Shown here: piece after piece, positions 34,590-43,916 of the stretch | Position numbering within the stretch: position 1 is the stretch's first letter | Layout: every line of letters starts with the position of its first letter | Source: Acidisarcina sp. | Lineage (GTDB): Bacteria > Acidobacteriota > Terriglobia > Terriglobales > Acidobacteriaceae | Direction of reading: 5' to 3' | Assembly (NCBI GenBank): GCA_035539175.1 | Contig: DATLIY010000008.1 | Coordinates: 372,001 to 436,000 of the forward strand | DNA length: 64,000 nt | Translations under genes and position numbers: made by a program | The notes under the pieces: model-generated | What the model was told of the DNA's origin: nothing | Database searches by the model: none | Seen by the model: only the letters and a program-made list of their open reading frames with translations

Positions 34590-36087
34590 AAGGCTTGAGG
34601 ACATAGATTCGATAGCCCTGCTGGCCGGTCAGGTTTGCAGGAAAGCTGCGCTCGATTCGCAAATCATAGTGGGCGCTTAGGTAGCTGGCCAGATCGGGCC
34701 ACATGGCAAGTTTTCTGTAGTCGCCGGTGTTGATCAGGTGCAGCCAGCTCGTCACGACAATCACGCGCGGCGGCTTGCTCTGGAGCGCCTGCCAGAAACG
34801 GGTCCGCGTCTCACGGACGATCGGCTGTGTCTCCGGGCCAAAGATGAGGAAGTCCGATAGCAGCCCGGTAGATGGCAGCAGCCGCATGCGATACAGAGCC
34901 GTGCCGCAGCCGGAGATGGAATCGAGGCACTGCACCTGGCCCGACAATTGCGGTCCGCCGAACGCGGTGAGATCGCTCTGAAGCGCGGTAACGAGAGCCT
35001 CGCTCCATTGCGCGTGGCTGGCTCGCAACAGAAACTGCACCGGCAGAACCAGACAGCCGTAAGCAACTCCTGCGAGCGCGAGGGCCTGCAGCGCTCCGCG
35101 CCCACGGAGAGCATGCGCATATTCAATCCCTGCCCACAGCACGAGGAAGGCAACCAGCAGATAGCGATGATAGGAGTAGCCCTTATCCTGCAGAATGTAG
35201 TGGGCCATGCCGGCAGCCACTCCCAGGATGAGGGCGCTGCCCTCCCACGTCTGCCAGTCGCGACACTTCCACGCAATCACCGCGGCGAGAAAGGCAAGCA
35301 CCCGCATCGGCGGTAGCAGACTGCTCCACAGCATGAAGCCAAGGCTCTTGCTGGCGAGGCTCGCGTAGTAGGGCGTCGTAAAGCGAAGCGAATGCCAGAA
35401 CGCAGCCAGCGCATGCTCCCGCAAGAGCCACGCGCACACGGCGATCCCCGGCAACAGAAGACCACCGATGCCCAGAAGGAGCATTCCCCTCATGGGTAGC
35501 CTGCGCCGGTAGAGCGTGACCGCGGACAGCACCAGCAAGGCGATCGCCAGCGGAAGGACCGTAGGCTTCATCGTCACCGCCATGCCTGCGGCAACGCCGA
35601 AGAAGCCCATGGACCACGGGCGATTCTCGCGGAGAGCGTGAAAGAGAAAGGCGTATGCGACCAGCATCAGCACCGCCATCTGTAGATCCCGCTGGCCAAG
35701 CTGGCCCATCCCGTCGCGGCCGTGAAAGAGCACCAGCAAACCGGCAGCAAAGGCCGCGGGAAACCAGCCGTAAGGACGGGCAACCGCAAGGATCGCAAGA
35801 CTGGCAACGCCCATCAGTGCCAGGTCAAAGAGCCGCCACGCCAGCGCTTCCCCGCCAAAGATGTGCACGGCAAGCCAGTCCGCCAGAAGGCTTCCGGGCA
35901 TGTTCATATCGCCAAAATCGCGGTATGGCACCAGCCCCTTATCGATCAGGAAGCTCATGTAGTGCATCAGCGAAGCATCGTTGACCAGCGGCCAATGGAG
36001 GCTGCGCACAACGAAGAAGGAGACGCATGCAGCCAGAACCGCGCAAAGCCCGGCCTGGAGCGGTGCGATGGCACGATCATTCAGCAT
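34588..36087 (-). CDS. GT-C fold membrane glycosyltransferase-like protein
   Basis: An integral inner-membrane protein of about 499 aa with ten or more hydrophobic segments. The first periplasmic loop contains NDASLMHYMSFLIDKGLVPY followed by RDFGDMNMPG, a pattern (acidic residue after TM1, then PYxDF and NxPG) typical of the polyprenyl-phosphate-sugar-dependent GT-C glycosyltransferases of the ArnT/GT39/GT87 types. The C-terminal third is a soluble domain. It likely transfers a sugar onto a lipid or protein on the outer face of the inner membrane; donor and acceptor are unknown. The start is ambiguous (ATG 36087 or GTG 36114), neither with a clear Shine-Dalgarno. Confidence 0.75.
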   Translation of the reverse strand: MLNDRAIAPLQAGLCAVLAACVSFFVVRSLHWPLVNDASLMHYMSFLIDKGLVPYRDFGDMNMPGSLLADWLAVHIFGGEALAWRLFDLALMGVASLAILAVARPYGWFPAAFAAGLLVLFHGRDGMGQLGQRDLQMAVLMLVAYAFLFHALRENRPWSMGFFGVAAGMAVTMKPTVLPLAIALLVLSAVTLYRRRLPMRGMLLLGIGGLLLPGIAVCAWLLREHALAAFWHSLRFTTPYYASLASKSLGFMLWSSLLPPMRVLAFLAAVIAWKCRDWQTWEGSALILGVAAGMAHYILQDKGYSYHRYLLVAFLVLWAGIEYAHALRGRGALQALALAGVAYGCLVLPVQFLLRASHAQWSEALVTALQSDLTAFGGPQLSGQVQCLDSISGCGTALYRMRLLPSTGLLSDFLIFGPETQPIVRETRTRFWQALQSKPPRVIVVTSWLHLINTGDYRKLAMWPDLASYLSAHYDLRIERSFPANLTGQQGYRIYVLKP

Positions 36088-36295
36088 TGCGGAAAGTATG
36101 CCAATCCTCAGCACAACTTGACCAGCACCAATCGATCTTTCTCCGCCCCATTCCGCTCGCCTGCCACTCCCCTGTCAACGCCCGCCATGTCAACCCCGCC
36201 CTTTCAACCTCGGGATTCGCGGCAGAGCACGCAGAGGCTAGAATGGCTGGTGGCGCACTGAGGGGTTCAACTCCCGCCACCGTTGAAGGAATCTC

Positions 36296-37645
36296 ATGTC
36301 AGATCAGACTATTGAAGCATCTACCGCGCCCGTTACCACCATCGCCGAGGTGGGCAAGCATGTAGGCGCGAGCGTCACCCTGCACGGCTGGCTGTATAAC
36401 CTGCGCGCCAGCGGCAAGCTGCTGTTTCCCATCTTCCGCGACGGAACAGGCACCATTCAGGGCATCGTGCCCAAGGCTGCCGTATCGGAGGAGATCTTCG
36501 AAACCATCCGGCACCTCACGCAGGAGTCAAGCGTCATTGTCACCGGCAAGGTCCGCGCCGACGACCGCGCCCCCGGCGGCTTTGAGCTGGATGTCGAAGA
36601 TATTCAAGTGATCCAGCGCGTATCCGAAGAGGACCCCTTCCCCATCACGCTCAAAGAACATGGCGTCGATTTCCTGATGGAGCATCGCCACCTATGGATC
36701 CGCACACCGCGGCAGTCCGCCATCCTGCGCATCCGCGCCGAGATCATCAAGGCGGCACGCGATTATCTCGACGACCACGGATTCATCCTTACCGACCCGC
36801 CGATCCTGACCCCCGCCGCCTGTGAAGGCACCAGCACGCTCTTCCCGGTAAAGTATTTTGGCGATGAGGCATACCTGACGCAGAGCGGCCAGCTCTACAT
36901 CGAGAGCACAGCATTGGCGCTGGGCAAGGTCTACTCCTTTGGGCCAACCTTTCGCGCAGAAAAATCGAAGACGCGGCGCCACCTGACCGAGTTCTGGATG
37001 GTCGAGCCGGAGATCGCCTTCTGCGGACTCGACGGCCTGATGGAGCTGGCGGAGAACTTCATCAGCTTCATCGTCGAGCGCGTCCTCACGCGCCGCGCCT
37101 CGGAACTGAAGGTGATCGGCCGCGACATCTCGAAGCTGGAGGCGATCAAGGCCCCCTTCCCCCGGCTCAGCTACGACGAAGCGGCGAAGATGCTCGACGA
37201 TGCGTACGCCAAGGGCCTGATCGAACAAAAATTTGAGTACGGCAACGATTTTGGCTCGCCGGACGAAACCTATATCTCATCGCAGTTTGACCGGCCAGTC
37301 ATGGTGCATCGCTACCCCGCAGCGGTCAAGGCCTTCTACATGGAGCCGGACCCTGCCAATCCCAAATACGCGCTCTGCGTGGATGTGCTCGCGCCTGAGG
37401 GCTATGGCGAGGTCATCGGCGGATCGCAGCGCATCAGCTCCTATGAACTGCTGAAGCAGCGCATCGAGGAGAACAAGCTGCCACTCGACGCCTTCCAGTG
37501 GTACCTTGACCTGCGCCGCTACGGCTCCGTGCCTCACTCCGGTTTTGGCATGGGCATCGAACGCGTCGTGGCATGGGTGTGCGCGCTGGATCATGTTCGC
37601 GAAACCATCCCCTTCGCCCGCACGCTCAACCGCATTTACCCATAG
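36296..37645 (+). CDS. asnS: Asparaginyl-tRNA synthetase
   Basis: Class IIb aminoacyl-tRNA synthetase charging tRNA-Asn, 449 aa. An OB-fold anticodon-binding domain ([20 protein letters not shown]) is followed by the class II core with motif 2 ([20 protein letters not shown]) and motif 3 ([15 protein letters not shown], with RETIPFAR near the C-terminus), the combination seen in AsnRS rather than AspRS. The ATG at 36296 has an AAGGAA Shine-Dalgarno. Presence of this enzyme means Asn-tRNA can be made directly, without the amidotransferase route. No T-box leader is apparent upstream. Confidence 0.96.
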   Translation: MSDQTIEASTAPVTTIAEVGKHVGASVTLHGWLYNLRASGKLLFPIFRDGTGTIQGIVPKAAVSEEIFETIRHLTQESSVIVTGKVRADDRAPGGFELDVEDIQVIQRVSEEDPFPITLKEHGVDFLMEHRHLWIRTPRQSAILRIRAEIIKAARDYLDDHGFILTDPPILTPAACEGTSTLFPVKYFGDEAYLTQSGQLYIESTALALGKVYSFGPTFRAEKSKTRRHLTEFWMVEPEIAFCGLDGLMELAENFISFIVERVLTRRASELKVIGRDISKLEAIKAPFPRLSYDEAAKMLDDAYAKGLIEQKFEYGNDFGSPDETYISSQFDRPVMVHRYPAAVKAFYMEPDPANPKYALCVDVLAPEGYGEVIGGSQRISSYELLKQRIEENKLPLDAFQWYLDLRRYGSVPHSGFGMGIERVVAWVCALDHVRETIPFARTLNRIYP

Positions 37646-37677
37646 GCCCCATCTAGCCAAAAGCAAGGAAAAGACTC

Positions 37678-38667
37678 ATGCCCGACAAGACAAAGAAGCC
37701 GGATGCGGAAGTCAGGCAGCACAACGTGGAACATCCCGTTCTCAGCGGAGCAGGCTCCAGAAAGATTCGCATTCTGGGCGTACCGCTCGATCTTGGACAA
37801 TCGCGGCGGGGCGTGGATATGGGCCCCTCCGCAATGCGCGTCGCCGGAATGCAGACCCATCTGGAAGAACTGGGGCACGTCGTCGAGGACGGCGGCAACA
37901 TCTCCGTTGCCCTCGCGGAAACCAAGCATGCCGGAGACAGGAGCGCCCGCTACCTGAAGGAGATCACCGAGACCTGCACCAACGCCGCCGAGCGCGTGCT
38001 GAAGACATTGGAAGAAGGCATCACACCGCTTGCGCTCGGAGGAGATCATTCAATCGCGGTTGGCACAGTCTCGGGCGTGGCGGAGTTCTATCGCCGCAGG
38101 CAGCAGAAGATCGGACTCATCTGGATCGACGCCCACACCGACATCAACACGCCAGACACCTCTCCCAGCGGCAATGTGCATGGCATGCCGCTCGCCGCGT
38201 TAATGGGACTGGGGCCAGCCCCGCTGAAGAACATCTTCGGATTTTCGCCCAAGGTGGATCCAAAGAATACCGTGCTGGTTGGCATCCGCGACGTGGACGC
38301 AACCGAGAAAGCAAATATTCAGCGTGCCGGAATCACGGCGGTTTACACCATGCGCGACATCGACGAGCGAGGCATGCGCACCGTGATGGAGGATGCCATT
38401 CGCACAGCCAAGAACGGCACCGCGGGATACCATGTCTCGCTCGACATGGACTGGGTGGATCCGGAAGACGCTCCCGGAGTAGGTACTCCCGTGCGCGGTG
38501 GTTCAACCTATCGCGAAGCGCACCTGGCGATGGAGATCCTCGCCGATGACGGCGGCATGCTCAGCTTCGAAGTCGTCGAAGTCAACCCCGTGATCGACGA
38601 ACACAACCGCACCGCCGATCTTGCGGTAGAACTCGCCTCCTCCGCCTTCGGCAAGAAAATTCTTTAA
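37678..38667 (+). CDS. rocF: Arginase / ureohydrolase family
   Basis: Mn-dependent ureohydrolase of 329 aa that most likely splits arginine into ornithine and urea. All metal ligands are in place: H124 (LGGDHSIAVGT), D151, H153 and D155 (WIDAHTDINTP), D256 and D258 (SLDMDWVDPEDAPG). The segment SPSGNVHGMPLAALMG (serine and asparagine of the arginase substrate loop) favours arginase over agmatinase. A 28-residue polar N-terminal extension precedes the core. It starts 32 nt after asnS with AAGGAAAAG upstream, so co-transcription is possible. No urease gene is in the window. Confidence 0.92.
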   Translation: MPDKTKKPDAEVRQHNVEHPVLSGAGSRKIRILGVPLDLGQSRRGVDMGPSAMRVAGMQTHLEELGHVVEDGGNISVALAETKHAGDRSARYLKEITETCTNAAERVLKTLEEGITPLALGGDHSIAVGTVSGVAEFYRRRQQKIGLIWIDAHTDINTPDTSPSGNVHGMPLAALMGLGPAPLKNIFGFSPKVDPKNTVLVGIRDVDATEKANIQRAGITAVYTMRDIDERGMRTVMEDAIRTAKNGTAGYHVSLDMDWVDPEDAPGVGTPVRGGSTYREAHLAMEILADDGGMLSFEVVEVNPVIDEHNRTADLAVELASSAFGKKIL

Positions 38668-38727
38668 ATAAGGGCGAGTTAACCCCCTGGGACGACAACG
38701 AAGGTATGGCGCGATTCGCGTTATGAA

Positions 38728-38838
38728 GCAGATCCTTCGCTTCGCTCAGGATGACAAAGCTAAATGAGGCTCAGAACGACAACACTGAATGGGGCTCAGG
38801 TTGACAAAATAAATGAGGCTCAGGATGACAAAACTTGG
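38728..38838 (+). repeat. Dispersed repeat copy 2 with four degenerate 25-bp tandem units
   Basis: GATCCTTCGCTTCGCTCAGG then ATGACAAAGC matches the repeat at 10627. It is followed by three more partial units of the form GCTCAGGATGACAA, starting at 38769, 38794 and 38818, each diverged by a few bases. The array lies in the 220-bp gap between the arginase and mtgA genes. Confidence 0.88.
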
Positions 38839-38890
38839 CCGCCGCTCCGTTAGGGTTAACAGGCCCTGGCGCAGGCGGGTATCCTGAAAG

Positions 38891-39652
38891 GTGATTGAAA
38901 GGCCAGACGCAATCCCAGACACACTTCCAGACGCACTCTCGAAGACCCCTCCGCGGAAGAGTTTCCTCCGATCTTTTCTCCGTCCTTCGATCCGCCCGCG
39001 GTCTCTTCTCCGATGGCTTGTCATCGGTGTCGTCCTTCTCTGGTCGCTCGCCGCACTGACGCTTCTGGCCGCCCGCTGGATTGACCCGCCGACAACCGCG
39101 GTACACATTCAGCGCCGCGTGCAGGCATGGATGCACGACACGCCATATCGCGAACGCTACCGATTCATTCCGCTCAGCCAGATCTCGCCCGACCTTCAGC
39201 ACGCGGTGATCGCCGCGGAGGATGGGCGCTTCTACCAGCATCATGGGTTCGATTGGCACGCGATCCAACTCGCGGCGCAGGAAGATATGGAAGGCGGCCG
39301 CATTCGCGGAGGTTCCACCCTCACGCAGCAGCTTGTCAAAAACCTGTTCTTCGGGACCAGCCGCTCTTTTCTCCGCAAGGGTGCGGAGTTCACCCTGGTG
39401 CCGATAGCTGAATTCGTCCTCGGCAAGCAGCGCATTCTGGAGCTGTACCTCAACGTGGTCGAATGGGGCCCTGGCGTTTACGGCGCAGAGTCGGCGTGCC
39501 GTTACTACGACGGAACCGCGGCCCGGAATATCGGCCGGCAACAGTCGGCACGGCTCGCCGCAATTCTGCCGGCTCCCCTGAAGCGACGGCCCGAACGCAT
39601 GAATAGCTACAGCGCAGTCATCCTTCGACGGATGCGCCAAGTCGGCTGGTAA
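38891..39652 (+). CDS. mtgA: Monofunctional biosynthetic peptidoglycan transglycosylase
   Basis: Inner-membrane GT51 enzyme of 253 aa that polymerises lipid II into glycan strands. A single N-terminal membrane segment (WLVIGVVLLWSLAALTLLAA, residues 42-61) anchors it. The catalytic glutamate is E110 in IAAEDGRFYQHHGFD, and RGGSTLTQQLVKNLF is the second GT51 motif. No transpeptidase domain is present. The length is typical. The start is a GTG at 38891 with only a weak GAAAG signal; the first 35 residues are a basic cytosolic tail. The gene ends in a small duplicated segment and precedes ddl by about 100 nt. Confidence 0.95.
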   Translation: MIERPDAIPDTLPDALSKTPPRKSFLRSFLRPSIRPRSLLRWLVIGVVLLWSLAALTLLAARWIDPPTTAVHIQRRVQAWMHDTPYRERYRFIPLSQISPDLQHAVIAAEDGRFYQHHGFDWHAIQLAAQEDMEGGRIRGGSTLTQQLVKNLFFGTSRSFLRKGAEFTLVPIAEFVLGKQRILELYLNVVEWGPGVYGAESACRYYDGTAARNIGRQQSARLAAILPAPLKRRPERMNSYSAVILRRMRQVGW

Positions 39653-39669
39653 CGCAGGTCGGCTGGTAA
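39641..39669 (+). repeat. 12-bp direct repeat spanning the mtgA stop
   Basis: GTCGGCTGGTAA occurs at 39641-39652 (the last codons and stop of mtgA) and again at 39658-39669, five bases further on. It appears to be a local duplication of the gene end. Confidence 0.8.
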
Positions 39670-39755
39670 AGATGTAAGCCCATGCGCCTGTTCCGCAATT
39701 CGCACATGGGATAGGTTCGTCCTCCCAGCCCCTGCACTTACAATGGAACACGACC

Positions 39756-40970
39756 ATGAAAAAGCTACGTGTGGGTGTGTTGTTTGGCGGGCGCAGCGGC
39801 GAGCATGAGGTTTCCCTGCTCTCGGCCGCCTCGGTTTTGAAGGCAATCGACAAGAGAAAGTTCGACGTCGTTCCCATTGGCATTACAAAACAAGGCAACT
39901 GGGTTACCGGTTCGGACGCAGAGCGCCTGCTGAGCAGCGGCACGCTGACTGCCGCTCCCGAACAACTGACCGCGCAGCCGGAAGCTGCTACAGCAAAGGC
40001 CCTGCCGGCAGAGGATCCCACCCCGGCGCCCACAGCAATGCTGGCGCGCGGAGAGGCGGTGATCGTGCCTCCGGTGCCCTCCCCAAACTCGCTGGTACCC
40101 TTTGAGACCGCCGCGCAGCCCCTTCCCAGGGAGGCGCTGCGCCTCGACGTCATCTTCCCTGTGCTGCACGGGACGTTTGGCGAAGACGGCACCATTCAAG
40201 GTCTCTTTGAACTTGCCGGCATCGCCTACGTTGGCTCGGGGGTCCTCGGCTCCTCCACCGGCATGGACAAGGACGTAATGAAGAAGCTCTTCGCCTTCTC
40301 CGGCTTGCCCATGGTGAAGCATGTCTCGCTGCTGCGCGCGGAGTGGCAGGCGAGCCCGCGCAAGACCGTGGCGCGCATTGAGGCGGCGTTGAAGTATCCG
40401 CTGTTCGTGAAGCCTGCAAACCTTGGATCGTCGGTCGGCATCAGCAAGGCGCACAACCGTAAGGAGCTTGGTCCGGCGCTGGATCTTGCCGCCAGGTTCG
40501 ACCGCAAGATTGTTGTGGAGCAAGGCGTTGGCGGCGCACGGCGGCGGGCCCGCGAAATCGAAGTCGCTGTGCTGGGCAACGATAAGCCGCAGGCATCCGT
40601 CGTTGGTGAAATTGTGCCCGGCAAAGAGTTCTACGATTACGAGGCGAAGTATCTGAGCGAAGGCTCGGTTCCGATTATTCCGGCGAAGCTGACGCGCCAG
40701 CAGACCAGGCAGATCCAGCAAATGGCGGTTGCCGCCTTTCAAGCCTGCGACTGTGCGGGCCTGGCGCGCGTCGACTTCCTGATGGACCCCGGCGCAGGTC
40801 AGCGCATCTATGTAAACGAGCTCAACACGCTGCCGGGCTTTACCCCGATCAGCATGTACCCCAAGCTGTGGGCGGCCTCCGGCATCGACTATAAGACGCT
40901 GATTACCCGATTGATCGAGCTTGCAATGGAGCGCCACCGGGAAAGGGAGCAGAACTCCTACAGCGTTTAG
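39756..40970 (+). CDS. ddl: D-alanine--D-alanine ligase, with Pro/Ala-rich insertion
   Basis: Cytosolic ATP-grasp ligase that joins two D-Ala for peptidoglycan precursors. The N-domain begins VGVLFGGRSGEHEVSLLSA; VLHGTFGEDGTIQGLFEL, PLFVKPANLGSSVGISKA and the metal-binding RVDFLMDP with NELNTLPGFTPISMYP are all present. Length is 404 aa, about 40-70 more than many Ddl proteins, explained by a low-complexity insertion (residues about 60-120, rich in Ala, Pro, Glu and Thr) within the N-domain. The ATG at 39756 begins MKKLRVGVLFGG. It follows mtgA in the same direction, both serving the cell wall. Confidence 0.96.
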   Translation: MKKLRVGVLFGGRSGEHEVSLLSAASVLKAIDKRKFDVVPIGITKQGNWVTGSDAERLLSSGTLTAAPEQLTAQPEAATAKALPAEDPTPAPTAMLARGEAVIVPPVPSPNSLVPFETAAQPLPREALRLDVIFPVLHGTFGEDGTIQGLFELAGIAYVGSGVLGSSTGMDKDVMKKLFAFSGLPMVKHVSLLRAEWQASPRKTVARIEAALKYPLFVKPANLGSSVGISKAHNRKELGPALDLAARFDRKIVVEQGVGGARRRAREIEVAVLGNDKPQASVVGEIVPGKEFYDYEAKYLSEGSVPIIPAKLTRQQTRQIQQMAVAAFQACDCAGLARVDFLMDPGAGQRIYVNELNTLPGFTPISMYPKLWAASGIDYKTLITRLIELAMERHREREQNSYSV

Positions 40971-41020
40971 GCTTTGCAGTAGGATGGACACAATACGCCG
41001 TGAGGGATGGAGGAATTACC

Positions 41021-41467
41021 GTGACATTGCTCGATGCACCGCAGTACGACCTGGCCCGCGCACATCGCCGCCGCAATCTCTGGATCGGTGCCGCCGTGAC
41101 GGTGGTTGTGCTCGCCTTCCTCACCTTCTGGTTCTGGAACTGGCCCGCGGAGCACCGCGTCAATCGATTCTTTGAGGCCGTTGAGGCAAAGGACATGGTA
41201 AAGGCCTACGGCATCTGGAACAACGACGCGAACTGGCAGCAGCATCCGCAGCAGTACTCGAATTACAAGTACGGAACGTTTCTGGTGGATTGGGGAACGT
41301 CGAGCGACTGGGGCCAGATCACGAGCCACCGCATTGTTATGTCGAAGCACACCGGCTCCGGCACAGTCATCGGCGTGGAACTGAACAAGAGGAAGACGCT
41401 GACGTTCCTATGGGTCGAGGGCAAGACAAAGCAGATCGGCTTCTCACCGGTCGAGCTGGAATACTGA
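41021..41467 (+). CDS. Small single-span membrane protein of unknown function
   Basis: A 148-aa protein I cannot name. A cytosolic N-terminus (LARAHRRRNL) leads into one membrane helix (WIGAAVTVVVLAFLTFWFW), followed by a periplasmic-type domain of about 100 residues. That domain starts NRFFEAVEAKDMVKAYGIWN, a pattern reminiscent of small NTF2-like or DUF4878-like extracytosolic domains. The start is a GTG at 41021 with GGAGG 7 nt upstream; a GTG at 41000 lies before that signal. It lies 50 nt after ddl and probably shares its transcript. Confidence 0.75.
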   Translation: MTLLDAPQYDLARAHRRRNLWIGAAVTVVVLAFLTFWFWNWPAEHRVNRFFEAVEAKDMVKAYGIWNNDANWQQHPQQYSNYKYGTFLVDWGTSSDWGQITSHRIVMSKHTGSGTVIGVELNKRKTLTFLWVEGKTKQIGFSPVELEY

Positions 41468-41480
41468 GCGCAACCAACCA

Positions 41481-41514
41481 GGGGGCTAGTGAGTCGGCTG
41501 ACTCGCTAGCCCCC
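41481..41514. terminator. 15-bp hairpin between converging genes
   Basis: GGGGGCTAGTGAGTC (41481-41495) pairs with GACTCGCTAGCCCCC (41500-41514), one wobble, loop GGCT. It lies between the small membrane protein (plus) and fabD (minus). Related GACTCGCT words recur to its right. Confidence 0.75.
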
Positions 41515-41551
41515 CTGATTCGTTGACTTCCCGACTCGCTGATTCTCTAAC

Positions 41552-42517
41552 TTAACTTGCTGGCTCGCTGACCTGTTGAAGAGCTGCCAGGGTCTTCTCC
41601 AGGCTCGCGGAGTCCTCTACATGCAGGCACTTCTGGCTGCGGTCAATCTGGCGCATCAGTCCGCTTAGCACCTTGCCTGGACCCACCTCCACGAAGAAGT
41701 CCGGCTGCTCACGAATGAGCAACTGGACCGACTCCACCCACAGCACAGCACCCGTCACCTGGCGAATCAGCGCATCGCGTGCCGCCTCGGCATCCCGAAT
41801 CAGCCTCGCATCCACGTTTCCGACAATCGGTGTCCCGGGATCGGCAAAGTCGAAGGCGCGCAGCAGCACCGCCAGCCGGTCCTGTGCCGGCTGCATCAGC
41901 GCGCAGTGGAAGGGCGCGCTCACCGGCAGCATGACGGCCCGCTTGGCGCCGCGCTCCTTCGCCAGAGCAGCGGCGCGTTCGACTCCCGCTACCGCGCCGG
42001 AGATCACGGTCTGCTCCAACGAGTTCCTGTTCGCGGCGGAGACCACGGATTTTGTTTCCGCGGCAGCATCTTCACATGCCTTCACCACGTCTGCCTCGGG
42101 CATGCCAAGAATCGCGGCCATGGCTCCCTGCCCCGCAGGCACGGCTTCCTGCATGTAACGGCCACGGTTACGAACGGTGCGGACAGCATCGGCAAAGCTC
42201 GTCGTCTGTGCCGCCACGTTGGCGGAGTATTCGCCCAGCGAGTGTCCCGCCACATAGCCTGGCGTCACTCCATGGCTGGCGAGCACCTTCAGCGCGGCAA
42301 TCGAAACGGTAAAGATCGCAGGCTGGGTAAACTCGGTGAGCCGCAACTGCTCCTCCGGCCCCTCAAAGCAGAGCTTTGACAGGCTGAATCCAAGAGCCTC
42401 ATCCGCCTCCTCGAAGACCTGGCGGGCGATGGGGAATTTTTCATAGAGATCGCGGCCCATGCCAACGGACTGCGAGCCCTGTCCGGGAAAAAGAAATGCT
42501 AGCTTTTGTGTTGTCAT
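41552..42517 (-). CDS. fabD: Malonyl-CoA:ACP transacylase
   Basis: Cytosolic enzyme that moves malonyl groups from CoA to acyl carrier protein for type II fatty-acid synthesis, 321 aa. FLFPGQGSQSVGMG, the nucleophile S93 in GHSLGEYSA, and the catalytic H204 in VSAPFHCALM are all present. I prefer the ATG at 42517; a TTG at 42530-42532 would add five residues. It lies 51 nt downstream of plsX. Neither fabH nor fabG is found between or after them in this window, unlike the usual plsX-fabH-fabD-fabG order. Confidence 0.96.
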   Translation of the reverse strand: MTTQKLAFLFPGQGSQSVGMGRDLYEKFPIARQVFEEADEALGFSLSKLCFEGPEEQLRLTEFTQPAIFTVSIAALKVLASHGVTPGYVAGHSLGEYSANVAAQTTSFADAVRTVRNRGRYMQEAVPAGQGAMAAILGMPEADVVKACEDAAAETKSVVSAANRNSLEQTVISGAVAGVERAAALAKERGAKRAVMLPVSAPFHCALMQPAQDRLAVLLRAFDFADPGTPIVGNVDARLIRDAEAARDALIRQVTGAVLWVESVQLLIREQPDFFVEVGPGKVLSGLMRQIDRSQKCLHVEDSASLEKTLAALQQVSEPAS

Positions 42518-42568
42518 GCTGGTGCTATTCAATGGGAGAATCCCAAAGGATGCAAGCGGGTGCTTGCG

Positions 42569-43612
42569 TTAGAGGTCCTGGGACAGACCATCGTTCGCGG
42601 CCAGGACACGCGGGCGGCTGCCAAACTCGCGCTCGATGTCCTCGCTGATGCCGGACTGGGCAAACTCTGCAGCGACGCGAATACCGTTGTAGATCGCGCG
42701 GTCATTCGAGGAGCCGTGTCCGACCACGCAGACACCGCGAACCCCCAGCAGTGGCGCTCCGCCATACTCCGTGTAATCCAGCCGCTTCTTGAAGTCGTTG
42801 AATGCCCGGCGAGACAGCATCGCTCCCACCTGCGCCTTGACAGTGGAGTTGAGGGACTCCCGCAACAGCTCACGAACCAGCTTGCCGATCCCTTCCGAGA
42901 CCTTCAAGGCAACATTGCCCACAAATCCATCACATACGATGACGTCGCAATTGCCATTGAAGATATCCCGCCCTTCGACATTGCCCACAAATTGGATAGG
43001 GAGCGATTTGAGCAGCGGGAAGGCCTCGCGGGTCAGGTCATTGCCTTTGCCCTCCTCCTCTCCGATGGAGAGGAGTCCAACCCGGGGACGACGAATCTTG
43101 AGGACGCGACGGGCATACATCTCGCCCATCACAGCGAACTGCTCCAGATTCTGGGGCTTACAGTCCACGTTCGCACCGACGTCCAGCAGAACGCAGGGAG
43201 AGCCGGTTGTGGTTGGCATAACGGTAGCCAGGGCCGGACGATCGACTCCCTGGATCGCACCGAGAACCATCTTGGCGCAGGCCATCGCCGCCCCGGTATT
43301 GCCGGCGGTCAGAAATCCACCCGCCGTCTTCTCCCGGACCAGCCGCAGCCCCACGCGCATGGAGCTGTCGCGCTTTTGGCGAACGGCAAGCGCTGCCTTC
43401 TCACCCATGCCAATGATTTCGCTGGCGTGATGGATGACGATCGGCAGTTCTTCGCCCTGGAGATAGGCAGAGAGAGCAGGGCGCAGCTCCTCCTCACGCC
43501 CTACCAGGTGCACACGCACCGGCAATTGGCGGCAGGCCATGATAGCGCCGCGGATTTCGGGGTCCGGGGCCTTGTCCGAACCCATTGCGTCTAGAGCAAT
43601 ATCCGTCAGCAT
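42569..43612 (-). CDS. plsX: Phosphate acyltransferase PlsX
   Basis: Peripheral membrane enzyme that converts acyl-ACP to acyl-phosphate, the first step of phospholipid synthesis in most bacteria; 347 aa, normal length. The N-terminal [32 protein letters not shown], and [20 protein letters not shown] followed by [15 protein letters not shown] are family signatures. It starts 15 nt after the rpmF stop with no strong Shine-Dalgarno, so translation may be coupled to rpmF. The rpmF-plsX link ties ribosome and membrane synthesis, as in E. coli. Confidence 0.97.
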   Translation of the reverse strand: MLTDIALDAMGSDKAPDPEIRGAIMACRQLPVRVHLVGREEELRPALSAYLQGEELPIVIHHASEIIGMGEKAALAVRQKRDSSMRVGLRLVREKTAGGFLTAGNTGAAMACAKMVLGAIQGVDRPALATVMPTTTGSPCVLLDVGANVDCKPQNLEQFAVMGEMYARRVLKIRRPRVGLLSIGEEEGKGNDLTREAFPLLKSLPIQFVGNVEGRDIFNGNCDVIVCDGFVGNVALKVSEGIGKLVRELLRESLNSTVKAQVGAMLSRRAFNDFKKRLDYTEYGGAPLLGVRGVCVVGHGSSNDRAIYNGIRVAAEFAQSGISEDIEREFGSRPRVLAANDGLSQDL

Positions 43613-43627
43613 CGGGGTCTGGTGCAG

Positions 43628-43813
43628 TTACTTCGCTTCCTTGACTTCGAGGACTTCGCGTCCCTTGTAGGTGCCGCACTTGGGGCAGGCACGGTGGGGC
43701 AGCTTGCGCTCATGGCAATTCGGGCATTCAGCCAGGCCAATGGCAGTAAGGGCATCGTGTGCACGACGCTTGGAGGTGCGGGCCTTGGAGTGGCGCCGTT
43801 TTGGATTAGGCAT
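43628..43813 (-). CDS. rpmF: 50S ribosomal protein bL32
   Basis: A 61-aa large-subunit protein. [20 protein letters not shown] is the family N-terminus, and the C-terminal zinc ribbon is complete (CPNC, then CPKC 13 residues on), the zinc-binding form. It lies between the YceD gene and plsX in the conserved order. Confidence 0.98.
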   Translation of the reverse strand: MPNPKRRHSKARTSKRRAHDALTAIGLAECPNCHERKLPHRACPKCGTYKGREVLEVKEAK

Positions 43814-43916
43814 TGCAGATTCCTTTCATACGCCCGCAGCGGATCCCGATTCCTTCGCAGAGGTTTGCCCTGACACGTTATGCCAAGTCCAGGATCGAGG
43901 CGGTACGCCTGATTCT

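Noticed and set aside
36088-36295. T-box or other leader upstream of asnS
   Set aside because: No T-box sequence (TGGNACCGCG) and no long stem were found; the 200-bp gap is plain divergent intergenic sequence.
39756-40970. Ddl as a gene fusion
   Set aside because: The extra residues are a low-complexity insertion, not a second domain; all Ddl motifs are in normal order.
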